Assembly: GCA_027356255.1 (NCBI GenBank) | Contig: DAIEGL010000124.1 | Location: 1 to 60,197, forward strand | Length of the DNA: 60,197 nucleotides | Direction of reading: 5' to 3' | Source: Geobacter sp. | GTDB lineage: Bacteria; Desulfobacterota; Desulfuromonadia; Geobacterales; Geobacteraceae | Translations under genes and position numbers: made by a program | In this document: positions 35,967 through 43,727 of the stretch, piece after piece | Position numbering within the stretch: position 1 is the first letter of the stretch | How the letters are laid out: every line of letters starts with the position of its first letter | Notes under the pieces: model-generated | Told to the model about the DNA's origin: nothing | The model's database searches: none | Seen by the model: only the letters and a program-made list of their open reading frames with translations

Positions 35967-36485
35967 CTAATACTTCCTTCTGAGTGGAATATCTATGAAA
36001 GATGACCTCGGCCAAGTCTTAGGCAATCCCAGTTTTGTATATATTTTTGAAAAACGTTCGTAAGCGTCTTTAGCATTACGGTCACTGGTCAGCTTCTTAC
36101 CATTCAAATCAAATAGTTCTGACCATTCACATTCCTCACAATTTCCTCCATTATTATGATTTATCAAAATATAGTATTGTGATTTACCCTTTACACAAGC
36201 AAACGCCGTAGCAAGAGAATAATCTCCGGGTTTGCCTAAAGTATTTATTGTATTTGGGTTGCTTATGCCAATGGTTCTAAACTCAAATTGCTGTTTTGTA
36301 CAAGATGGCAGCACATCTGAGTCAGCATAACATTCAGTGATAACTGAAACATTTGTATTTCCACATACCGTTTTTGCACTCTTTGAATACAATTCTTCAG
36401 CACCGGCAATACCTGCTAAGGAAAATAGCAGAACGATAAATATCGTTGAACTCACACATCTATAATCCTGTTGCAGTCCTATCAT
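35967..36485 (-). CDS. Exported Cys-containing protein, candidate immunity/inhibitor
   Basis: 172 residues with a signal peptide (about 1-28, hydrophobic IFIVLLFSLAGIAGA, cleavage after AGA) and a mature part containing several Cys (TVCGN, TECYADS, LPSCTK, FACVKG, NCEECEW), suggesting disulphides in the periplasm. No family is recognised. The codon use and base composition are AT-richer than in flanking tpsA sequence. The ATG at 36485 has AAGGTGA upstream; an ATG at 36527 would add residues before the signal. It directly precedes the muramidase-like gene and follows the truncated TpsA. Confidence 0.62.
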   Translation of the reverse strand: MIGLQQDYRCVSSTIFIVLLFSLAGIAGAEELYSKSAKTVCGNTNVSVITECYADSDVLPSCTKQQFEFRTIGISNPNTINTLGKPGDYSLATAFACVKGKSQYYILINHNNGGNCEECEWSELFDLNGKKLTSDRNAKDAYERFSKIYTKLGLPKTWPRSSFIDIPLRRKY

Positions 36486-36528
36486 CACTTCACCTTCAAA
36501 TCTATTGATGATCCAGTGATAATTCATG

Positions 36529-37497
36529 TCAAGCAGCCAGCTGCCAGCTCACCGAGGTACCGTTTTCGCCGCCATCCAGGAAGATGGCGCCGTTTTTCTC
36601 CACGATGGAACGGGCCTGGATGATCCCTTCGTTGTTGACCACATTCTTCAAAAGGTCGGTGGCGACACGGGCGGTAAGCACCACCTGCCCGCCATCGGCA
36701 GTGATGGTGCCTCTGTTCTTGACCCCAAGGGCATCGGCGGCGGCCTTGTCGCTCACCACTAGATCGATCAGGTCGCTGCCGGCAAAGTTGAGGGTGATCG
36801 CATCCCCGGAGGCCAGATGGACCTTGCCCAGGTTAGCGACAATGCTCCCTTCGTTACTGACAGTCGGGGCGGCCAGCACCACATAGCCGCCGTCAGCCGC
36901 CTGGATGTTCCCCTTGTTGATGATGGACGCCAGCGAACCAGGTGTACCGCTCAGGACGCCCTTACCAGCCATGAAATCATCGGTGCCGATATTCATGGTA
37001 GAAGCCAGAAAGCTGCCGGTCTGCACCTGAGCACCGGCTCCCACCAAAAGCCCGTTCGGGTTTATCACCCAGACTTGGCCGTTACTGGAGAGCTTTCCGT
37101 AAATAAAGGAGGGGTCCTGACCGGTGACCCGGTTGAGGGCAATAGAGTTGCTCCCCGGCTGGATGTATCTTACCGATTCGTTGGCACCGATGCTGTACCC
37201 GGTCCAGTTGATGGCCGCCCGGTTGGAGGACTGGTTGATGGTCATGGTGGCGGCGTTGGTTTGCGAGATGGTGGCGTTGCCGCCGACCACGGTGCCGTCC
37301 TGCGGCAGGGCATGGGCAGGAGAAGCGGAGAGGGCAGAGGCAAGGGTCAGGGTGCCGGCCGCTGCACCAGCCAGTTTCACTGCATCAGCGACGTTACCGG
37401 CTATGTTATCGCCATAACAAAGCACCAGATGCCGCTGTTGGGCTATCCTCTTGCTGCGCTGCTTTTGCGCTTTGGTCCGTTTACTTTTCTTTGCCAT
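36529..37497 (-). pseudogene. Truncated TpsA copy (signal peptide and TPS domain only)
   Basis: A 322-residue frame nearly identical to residues 1-313 of the full TpsA: basic start MAKKSKRTKAQKQRSKR, cleavage after AHA63, and NPNGL at 146-150. After GGENG it diverges abruptly to TSVSWQLAA and a stop, exactly where the full copy continues into its repeats. A strong AGGAGGGG precedes the ATG at 37497, so it may still be expressed and exported through TpsB as a lone TPS domain. Most likely the remnant of a second tpsA after deletion or replacement. Confidence 0.85.
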
Positions 37498-37605
37498 GCT
37501 CCCCTCCTGTTTCTATCCACCTGCAATTCAATAAACTTTCACAAGTACAACTTGCTGACTAGCTACATACCCTAACCATCACGGCCGGCTGGAGCATTTT
37601 GCGGC

Positions 37606-38040
37606 CTACAACAGGTTCTTCACGACCGCCACACCATTACACATTGTGATGTAGAGCAAGTTGCCGCTGACCGCCACTCCTATCGGATTACTCAGCACCC
37701 CAGGCAATGCCCCTGGGACAAAGCCCTCTTGCCCCGCACCCCCGACTACAGTCGTCACCACCCCGGCGGGTGTTATCTTGCGGATGGTGTGGTTTTCGTT
37801 ATCGGTCACATAAACATTGCCCGCACTGTCGGTGGCAACGCCCTCAGGGTAATCAAAACGCGCTGCGACCCCAGTGCCGTCAACATTGCCCGAGCCACCC
37901 ATATCCCCGGCAAACAGCGCGAGGGACGTGCCCGGTGTCGAATTCCCAACACCGCCACCTCCGCCACTTCCACTTCAACCGGCAACCACCAACATGGCCA
38001 CCAGGATCAGCATCCGGCTTAGCACGTTCCAAATTTTCAT
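37606..38040 (-). pseudogene. Decayed NHL lipoprotein copy with a stop at the lipobox Cys codon
   Basis: From the ATG at 38040 (perfect AGGAGG upstream) the frame reads MKIWNVLSRMLILVAMLVVAG and then TGA (37975-37977), exactly at codon 22, where the intact paralogue at 34037-35140 has its lipobox Cys. The same frame then continues SGSGGGGG and into NHL-like sequence (FDYPEGVATDSAGNVYVTDNENHTIRKITPAG) to 37606. Only about two blades remain, against six in the paralogue. So it is both nonsense-mutated and truncated. Confidence 0.85.
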
Positions 38041-38074
38041 CTATTTCCTCCTGAGAGTTGAGCATTTTTGCTTA

Positions 38075-38113
38075 TCAGTCGTTCCAATCGATTCTGTTCC
38101 GCCAGTAAAGGTA
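38075..38113 (-). pseudogene. 3' scrap of a second lysozyme-like gene
   Basis: Read on the minus strand this encodes YLYWRNRIDWND and a stop. The intact gene at 35154-35957 ends HYWRNSIDWDN and a stop, and the flanking distance to the NHL start is similar (about 35 bp here, 14 bp there). It marks the 3' end of a lost paralogue in the same gene order. Confidence 0.75.
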
Positions 38114-38122
38114 TGAAGACCT

Positions 38123-38215
38123 TCAGTTATTACGAGCTTGGAATCCCACGATCTTCAGGGTCGAGGCCAGGAACCTGCCGGTCTGCACCTGGACAACGGC
38201 GCGAACGTGTGGATT
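38123..38215 (-). pseudogene. Scrap of a TpsA TPS domain
   Basis: The minus strand encodes QNPHVRAVVQVQTGRFLAS followed by TLKIVGF, matching INPNGLLVGAGAQVQTGSFL and ASTMNIG of TpsA residues 145-171. It ends at a stop about ten bases from the lysozyme-like scrap at 38075-38113. About 1.5 kb seems to have been lost between them, compared with the intact module. Confidence 0.75.
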
Positions 38216-38476
38216 TTGGTCAAAAGGAGTGGTCAAAGGGGAAGGAAACGAGTCTAATGCAAGAGGGCTAACCTGAGTAACGAGGGCTTCTGAATGGTCC
38301 TGATGGAGGGGCCAACAGTGCGACTCTATCGAGGTAAAACCAGCATGCTTTTGCCACCACAATTTGCAGCCATTTCAATTGTTCATAGTCATCCAAAAAT
38401 CTGTCGGTTACAGATCGATAACAAAAATATTAATCTGTTGCCGCCAGTGAAAGCGGTTTAACAATTAAAATACAAC

Positions 38477-38522
38477 ACAACTGTAAAAAATTTTTACAGT
38501 TGTAAAAATTTTTTACAGTTGT
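38477..38522. promoter_or_regulatory. 27-bp perfect palindrome plus an extra half-site
   Basis: ACAACTGTAAAAA (38477-38489) is mirrored by TTTTTACAGTTGT (38491-38503) around one central A. A further TTTTTTACAGTTGT follows at 38509-38522. The arrangement of two inverted half-sites and one direct half-site at about 19-bp spacing looks like a cooperative repressor/activator site, or a hairpin with T-tracts acting as a terminator in both directions. Confidence 0.5.
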
Positions 38523-38696
38523 ATGTTCTCAATATGACAAAGTTTTTACAAAGTTAAAACATTGTTAAAAAAGAAACAAGACAATTTGAATTATTTTTAG
38601 TTAATTATTTTATCTGTATATGTTTAGACTATGGCTATAAGTTAATTAAAATAGAAGCGCGGTGAATTCGATGGTGGGTAAGGTTTAGATTTGTTT

Positions 38697-38749
38697 CCGT
38701 ACACCCGATTTCGAGTCAGGCACCACATCGTCCATTCGAACACCTCTCC
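38697..38749 (-). pseudogene. 5' fragment of a tRNA-Ser(CGA) gene
   Basis: The minus strand from 38749 begins GGAGAGGTGTTCGAATGGAC and continues through GGTGCCTGACTCGAAATCGG to GTGTACGG. This is the 5' acceptor strand, D-arm and anticodon arm of bacterial tRNA-Ser with anticodon CGA (CCTGA pairs with TCGGG around CTCGAAA). After that the match fades: the T-loop is ATCGAAT and nothing pairs with GGAGAGG. It is not a working tRNA but a scar, possibly of integration or rearrangement at a tRNA-Ser locus. Confidence 0.7.
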
Positions 38750-38769
38750 GGAATTTGCGCCAATCCCCC

Positions 38770-39150
38770 TCAGCTCTCACCTTCCGCCCCCGGGGCACAC
38801 ATTTCATTGATCATCCGCACCTTGGCCATGTATAGCTTGGCCAGGTTCATGTTCACCACCGCCACTTCCTGGCTGATCTCGCCGCTGACCTTTTCGCTCA
38901 TTTGCAGGGCCGCCAGAAGACAGGACTCGGCCTCATCAAATTCCCGGCGCAGGGTGTGAATGATGCCGAGGTTGTTCAGTGCGGTGACCGTGTGTTTGTG
39001 CCGCCGGCCGAACGCCTTCCGGCTCAGGCCGAACAGCTTCTCGGCGGCGGCAAGAGCCTGATCCATGCTGTTGTCGCGGGTCAACTGCACCACTTCCCGA
39101 TTCAGCGCTTCCCACTCCTGGTCGTCAATCTTCTTGCGTCGAAACCACAT
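38770..39150 (-). CDS. Small TPR-repeat protein
   Basis: 126 residues from ATG 39150 (MWFRRKKIDDQEWEAL). An upstream ATG at 39186 would start 3 bp after the tpsB stop but has no ribosome binding site. It contains two to three tetratricopeptide repeats of the kinesin-light-chain type: ALAAAEKLFGLSRKAFGRRHKHTV, TALNNLGIIHTLRREFDEAE, and SQEVAVVNMNLAKLY. No signal peptide, so probably cytosolic. It follows tpsB closely, which suggests one transcript and a chaperone or scaffold role for the TpsA system, but no specific function can be assigned. Confidence 0.72.
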   Translation of the reverse strand: MWFRRKKIDDQEWEALNREVVQLTRDNSMDQALAAAEKLFGLSRKAFGRRHKHTVTALNNLGIIHTLRREFDEAESCLLAALQMSEKVSGEISQEVAVVNMNLAKLYMAKVRMINEMCAPGAEGES

Positions 39151-39189
39151 ATCACCGGCCCTTGTGAACCCCGTAATTGCCTGCATCGC

Positions 39190-40908
39190 CTAAAACGAAA
39201 GAGTCGCCACGAAAGTCGTCCGGCCGTTGCGGGCCTCGTACCCGCCATTCTTGGAGGGGACCGCCCAATCGAGCTTGAAGGAGAAGAACTGCCCGCCATA
39301 CAGCCGCACGCCAGCACCCAGGCCGGTCAGGTAATCCGCGTCCCTTTCTCCGGCAGTCGCATCGGTGACGAAGGCGCCGCCATGGTCTACAAACATGGCA
39401 AACTTGATGGTATCACCCACCTTCTGCTTGAAGATGGTCGCTTCCGGGAATATCGGCGACACGGCAAGCTCGGCGGAGAGGTAGTAGCCGCTGTCGCCGC
39501 CGACCGCTGCCGGGGTGTACCCGCGGACGGTCCCGTCGCCGCCGATCAGGAACTGTTCCGGCACCAGCAGCCGGTCGGGGGAATACTGTGCCCCGCCCCT
39601 GAGGATGATATGGTTGTAACCGGGGAGTTTCTGGATGCGCATGGCGTCCAGGTTAAACTTGTGAAAAGAGTCGGAGGCTCCCGCCCGGCTGGGCGAGGGG
39701 ACATCGTTCTCCTCGGTGCCGCCGAAGAGGCTTCCCAGGCCGGCTGCATAGCTGAAGCCCAGGAAGTTCCGCCCCAGGAACCTGTCGGTCTTGGTGTAGT
39801 AGGCGTTGAGGATGATCTTGCGAATGGCGTCCCGGCTCCGCGGCCCATCCAGCAGGTCCTCCTTGGTATCGATGAATTCGGTGCCGAGCCGGATATTCAG
39901 TATCTCGTCTCTCTTCCTGATGAACGGCCGGGATGCATAGAAGCCGAAGACATTGCCCCGCCCCTGCAAGGCAAGGGGGGCCAGGATGCCGCCGGCGGTG
40001 TAGATGCTGTTGGTGTAGTACCCTCCCACCTGCGTGCCGCATCCGCCGATGGGGAGCAGGTATTCAACCCGGCCGAAGGAGAGCCGGTCAAAGTCGATCC
40101 GATCGACACCGGTTACCCCGCGCAACAGAAGCGCGTCACCGCTGGTGAGCAGGTTGCCGGCGTTCAGGTTTACGCTGACCCGTTTTTTGCTGGTCGTTTC
40201 CGAGCCGAAGTTGTCGTAGGAAATGCTCCCCGAAATGGGGAACCGGTCGGCGACCGCGGCGATCAGATCGGTTGTGCCGGCTTCCTTCCCCGCCTTGAGC
40301 GATGCCTTGACCGCCAGAGAGGGGTAGTCGTTCAGGATGAGCAACTCTTTTTCGAGGGTTTCCTCGTTTAACGAGCGGTCTCTTCTGACCTCGTTCAGAT
40401 GGCGTTTGATGAAGGCCGTGCTGTAGCTCTTGTTGCCGGTGACCAGTATCTCTCCCACCCGCCCCTCGACCACCTGGATCGTCACCACGCCGTCGATGAT
40501 CCCCTGAGAAGGGACATAGGCATTGGCGATCAGGTATCCCGCTTCCCGATATTTCGCCGTTACGAGTTCGGCGACGTTCCAGATCTCTTCCAGGGACAGC
40601 TCCTTGCCCACGGCCATTGCCGTGGCGGAATCCAATGTGGCCGCATCGAGCAGCGTGTTCCCCTGGATGTCGAACTTCCTGACCAACACCTTCTTTGCCC
40701 CTTCCGCTTCCACTGGAGCCGGCTTCTTCACCTCCTGCTCGATCACCGGCTGTTCGCGCTTTTTGATTTGCGCCGGTATCTGGTCTTTGTCCTGGAGTAT
40801 CTGATACATCTGACCGGGAGCCGTCCCTTCTGCGTGAACGGTGCCCGCCAGTGCAATTACCCCCAGGGACAAGGCAAGAACCGCGCTGCGCTTCGTAATC
40901 CTCATCAT
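39190..40908 (-). CDS. TpsB outer-membrane transporter (ShlB/FhaC family)
   Basis: The 572-residue protein has a signal peptide (ending TVHA), a Lys/Glu-rich linker, and POTRA domains (VRKFDIQGNTLLDAATL, YREAGYLIANAYVPSQ, VVEGRVGEILVTGN) over about 70-230. The rest is a 16-strand-type barrel with the loop-6 signature VRGY in GGDGTVRGYTP, and a terminal Phe (TFVATLSF). It secretes TpsA proteins through the outer membrane after recognising their TPS domain; the partners here are at 24236-33994 and the truncated copy. Start ATGATG at 40908 with GGAGGGG upstream. Confidence 0.93.
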   Translation of the reverse strand: MMRITKRSAVLALSLGVIALAGTVHAEGTAPGQMYQILQDKDQIPAQIKKREQPVIEQEVKKPAPVEAEGAKKVLVRKFDIQGNTLLDAATLDSATAMAVGKELSLEEIWNVAELVTAKYREAGYLIANAYVPSQGIIDGVVTIQVVEGRVGEILVTGNKSYSTAFIKRHLNEVRRDRSLNEETLEKELLILNDYPSLAVKASLKAGKEAGTTDLIAAVADRFPISGSISYDNFGSETTSKKRVSVNLNAGNLLTSGDALLLRGVTGVDRIDFDRLSFGRVEYLLPIGGCGTQVGGYYTNSIYTAGGILAPLALQGRGNVFGFYASRPFIRKRDEILNIRLGTEFIDTKEDLLDGPRSRDAIRKIILNAYYTKTDRFLGRNFLGFSYAAGLGSLFGGTEENDVPSPSRAGASDSFHKFNLDAMRIQKLPGYNHIILRGGAQYSPDRLLVPEQFLIGGDGTVRGYTPAAVGGDSGYYLSAELAVSPIFPEATIFKQKVGDTIKFAMFVDHGGAFVTDATAGERDADYLTGLGAGVRLYGGQFFSFKLDWAVPSKNGGYEARNGRTTFVATLSF

Positions 40909-41493
40909 GGAAAAAACCCCTCCTGCATAATAAATTGCGATTACCCCGAAAATTGGGGCAATACGTCTGTGATTTTTCGAATCTGCTCCCAGGACGCTAC
41001 AAGACCGGTCCATCGAGTATTCAAGACGGTCAAGGGCGGAGCTTTGCAACGGAAGTTCCGGGTCCCACGGTCAGCAAATCTGGTCGCACATGAATTTTCT
41101 GGAGATCTTCAATGGATGGAAACTAGCTGCGGAGGTGTCCCTGAGGTGTGGCAGATGCGATCGCCTGCTCCAACATTGTTGATTCTTCTGTAATCGTAAC
41201 GACGTTCAAAATGCACGTACCGCTTTTACGCTTTAATTCATTTACACTAACAAAAGCGTAACATAGCTGAAATCACGCGTAGTTATGGCATTTTTCAGTT
41301 CTAATGTCAATAATTATATGGTTATTTACTAATACAGTCCTGTTAATTTGAGCGTTCCAAGTTGAATTGATTGACTTCTGAATGCGGATGGCTTGCCGAC
41401 AGCCTGAGCGGCTTGGCATTTCGGAGCGGCAATAAATGAGGAAATGTCTGGGGAATCGGGTTTGGTGGGGTGCCCTGCAAAAGATCGACGGAC
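40909..41493. other. Upstream region of tpsB
   Basis: About 585 bp without a supported gene between tpsB and the cbcL terminator. The leader has a small hairpin CCCCGAAAATTGGGG at 40944-40958. Farther up is an inverted repeat at 41226-41261 in an AT-rich stretch (41220-41360), the most likely promoter/operator area for tpsB. No riboswitch fold was recognised. Confidence 0.5.
41226..41261. promoter_or_regulatory. Inverted repeat upstream of tpsB, possible operator
   Basis: TTACGCTTT (41226-41234) and AAAGCGTAA (41253-41261) form a perfect 9-bp inverted repeat with an 18-bp AT-rich spacer, about 320 bp upstream of the tpsB start. The half-sites lie about 2.5 helical turns apart, suitable for a dimeric regulator. 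No known consensus was recognised. Confidence 0.4.
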
Positions 41494-41529
41494 AAAAAAA
41501 GGGGTTGCCGTTGCGGCAACCCCTTTTTT
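41494..41529 (-). terminator. Rho-independent terminator after cbcL (bidirectional form)
   Basis: A7, stem GGGGTTGCC, loop GTTGC, stem GGCAACCCC, T6. It lies 22 bp past the cbcL stop. The A-tract gives a U-tract on the minus-strand transcript. Confidence 0.93.
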
Positions 41530-41550
41530 GCTTATATCCCTGCTATCTGC

Positions 41551-43407
41551 CTAATGGGCCCCCCCAGTCAGGAAGGCGAAGAGCATCAGGGCAACAAGGG
41601 TCAGGCCGGTGATGACGGCGATGAAACCGAACGTCTTGACGATGAAGTCATAGGCAATGCCGCTGGTGTGCTTGGCCCTGAACTGCTCGGTTATGCCTTG
41701 CTCCTCGTAACGTTTCCACTGGTCGCCACGCTCTTCCACGAACTCATGCTTGGACATCTGCCCGTTGAAGATGACGAAGTCCATGGGGAACTTCTCCGGC
41801 CGGCCGTGGGTATTGAAGAAATGGACGGTGAAGATGAAGCCGGTGGCAAGCAGGGCCTCGTCGGAGTGGACGATGGTCGCCACGTTGAACGCCCAGCCCG
41901 GGAGGAAGTAGCCGAAGAACTCGGGGAACCAGAGCATCAGGCCTGATCCGCCGATGGCAAACATACCCCAGAAGACGGCGATGAAGTCGAATTTCTCCCA
42001 GTATGTCCAGCGCTCGAAGGTCGGTTTCGGCCCCCGGAACAGGAACCAGCGGACCATGCCGGTGACGTCTTTGATATCCCTGAAGTTCGGCATCAGCGAG
42101 TCGGGACCGAACATCCTCTGCAGGAAGTTCCCCTTGATATCCTTCCTGATGAAGAGGAAATGGATACTCAGGAAAATAGCACCGGAGAAGTAGACAAAGG
42201 TGATTCCGGCGCAGATTCTGTGGATGAAGCCGGCGTTGGCGGAGCCGCCGTACAGCTGCATGAACAGCTTGGCCCAGACCTGGTCGCTGAATTTGAGCGG
42301 CAGACCGGTCAGAGAGAGTCCGAGGAAGCTGATGATGACCAGCAGGTGCAGGAAGATGTGCCGTCTCTTGAAGCGGCGGTATACCTTGTGGCCATCGGGC
42401 ACGACATGCTCGATGTGACCTTCCATGATTGCGGCGGCCTTTTCACGATTCTCCACGAAGCCGCGGAACATCCAGAGCAGCGAGTGGAGCCAGAAGACCG
42501 CAAAGGTGCCGACCAGCAGGCCGGTCATGGCAAGGAAGGTATAGTAGAGTATCGGGAATTTCTCCCTGTCGGTATGCTCGCCGTGGGCGTAGAACTTCGT
42601 AAAGAGCGGCGTTGCATTTTTATGGCATTTGGCGCAGGTGTGCACCAGGTTCTGCGGGTTGACGCTTGATTTCGGGTCCTTGGCAGGAAGGACCTCATGG
42701 GCGGTGTGGCAGTCGGCACAGCCCGCCACCTTCTCCGGAAAACCGAGACGGTAGTTCTTGCCGTGATAGCTCTCCATGTAGGTCTTTACCGCAACGTTGA
42801 AGACGCCGTTGCGCTGCATCATCTTCTCGTCGCTGTGGCACTTCAGACATACCTTCGTGTGGAATTCACGGTTGGCATGGGATTTCGGATCGCCCAGCGG
42901 CTGGATATCGTGCAGGTTATGGCAGTCGTTGCAGGCAGCCGAATCCTGGTTACCGGCCGCAACGGCCTTGCCGTGGATGGAGTTGCGGTAGACCGCTTGC
43001 TTGTCGTGGCACTGGATACACTTGGCGACCACAAGCCTCTTGTCTTTTTTCCAGTAGGTATGCGTATGGATGTCGGTGTGACAGTCGGCACATCTTACGT
43101 CGTTCTGCACATGGACGCTGTTGTAATATTCAGCGTTTTCCTTTTTGTGGCAACGTTCGCAGTGAACCTTACCGACCTTGACCTCACCTTTCATATGCTT
43201 GGTTAGGTCCGTAATCTCCACGTGACAACTGGTACAGGCATTTTTGCCATGGACTGACGCCGCAAAAGCGGCAGCGGAAATCTTGTTGCCGTGGCAGCCT
43301 AGGCATGTGGCCGGGTCAATGGCCATCCCCTGCTCTGCAGCCGCCGGCCTGACCACGGCCAGGAACAGCAACAGGGCTGGGAGCATTCTGGTCAACATCT
43401 GAAACAT
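41551..43407 (-). CDS. cbcL: CbcL-type nine-heme cytochrome c / b-type quinol oxidoreductase
   Basis: 618 residues: a signal peptide (ending PAAA), a periplasmic multiheme domain with nine CxxCH motifs (CLGCH, CTSCH, CERCH, CADCH, CIQCH, CNDCH, CLKCH, CADCH, CAKCH), then six membrane helices of the HydB/cytochrome b type with paired His (HIFLHLL, HRICAGI, HSDEALL, FTVHFF). This is the architecture of Geobacter sulfurreducens CbcL, which passes electrons from menaquinol to periplasmic cytochromes at low redox potential. As I recall, cbcL is also near glmU/glmS there. ATG 43407 with AGGAGG at 7 bp. Monocistronic, with its own terminator. Confidence 0.92.
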   Translation of the reverse strand: MFQMLTRMLPALLLFLAVVRPAAAEQGMAIDPATCLGCHGNKISAAAFAASVHGKNACTSCHVEITDLTKHMKGEVKVGKVHCERCHKKENAEYYNSVHVQNDVRCADCHTDIHTHTYWKKDKRLVVAKCIQCHDKQAVYRNSIHGKAVAAGNQDSAACNDCHNLHDIQPLGDPKSHANREFHTKVCLKCHSDEKMMQRNGVFNVAVKTYMESYHGKNYRLGFPEKVAGCADCHTAHEVLPAKDPKSSVNPQNLVHTCAKCHKNATPLFTKFYAHGEHTDREKFPILYYTFLAMTGLLVGTFAVFWLHSLLWMFRGFVENREKAAAIMEGHIEHVVPDGHKVYRRFKRRHIFLHLLVIISFLGLSLTGLPLKFSDQVWAKLFMQLYGGSANAGFIHRICAGITFVYFSGAIFLSIHFLFIRKDIKGNFLQRMFGPDSLMPNFRDIKDVTGMVRWFLFRGPKPTFERWTYWEKFDFIAVFWGMFAIGGSGLMLWFPEFFGYFLPGWAFNVATIVHSDEALLATGFIFTVHFFNTHGRPEKFPMDFVIFNGQMSKHEFVEERGDQWKRYEEQGITEQFRAKHTSGIAYDFIVKTFGFIAVITGLTLVALMLFAFLTGGAH

Positions 43408-43727
43408 GAAAACAACCTCCTGATCTAGAGATAAAATAAGCGTTTGCAAAACGCAGTATTATAATTTATAATTTCCCAACATCCCACCTTAAACAAATCA
43501 CGTTAAATCTTAAGTTGTCACGTCAAATCAATTAGTTAAAACTCCTGCCAAATATAAAACATTATTTAATTCTTGAACAAAATTAAATGAATAGGCGCAA
43601 ATAGGTGAAATAGTAATATGCGGGAGGATAAAAAGCAATAAAAATGTATATAAAATGTATACACTAAGCCTTATTCATCGGGAGAACCACCAGGCAAGAT
43701 TTTCAGGGCGGGATGGATGAACTCTTC
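43408..43727. other. AT-rich upstream region of cbcL
   Basis: 320 bp with no gene. It is much more AT-rich than the surroundings and should hold the cbcL promoter. A sigma70-like TTGTTC-18-TATATT pair can be read on the minus strand within about 43555-43590. A TGGCAG resembling a -24 element is also seen but lacks the -12 GC. Neither is convincing. Confidence 0.45.

Larger units (their letters stand above)
38216..38769. other. AT-rich intergenic zone with palindrome and tRNA fragment
   Basis: About 550 bp without a supported gene, downstream of the TPR gene and upstream of the decayed TpsA module. The part 38370-38680 is strikingly AT-rich against the GC-rich genome. It holds a 27-bp palindrome with a third half-site (38477-38522) and, at 38697-38749, a 5' fragment of a tRNA-Ser gene. 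Promoters for the module may lie here, but no convincing -35/-10 pair was found on either strand. Confidence 0.6.

Noticed and set aside
37975-37977. TGA in the NHL copy read as selenocysteine in place of the lipobox Cys
   Set aside because: A lipobox needs Cys for lipidation, no SECIS-like hairpin directly after the codon was recognised, and the gene is truncated as well; a nonsense mutation is simpler.
38660-38749. Functional tRNA-Ser gene
   Set aside because: The 3' half does not form the T-stem or pair with the GGAGAGG acceptor strand; only a fragment is supported.
43500-43600. Sigma54 promoter upstream of cbcL
   Set aside because: TGGCAG resembles the -24 element, but the -12 GC is missing at the right distance.
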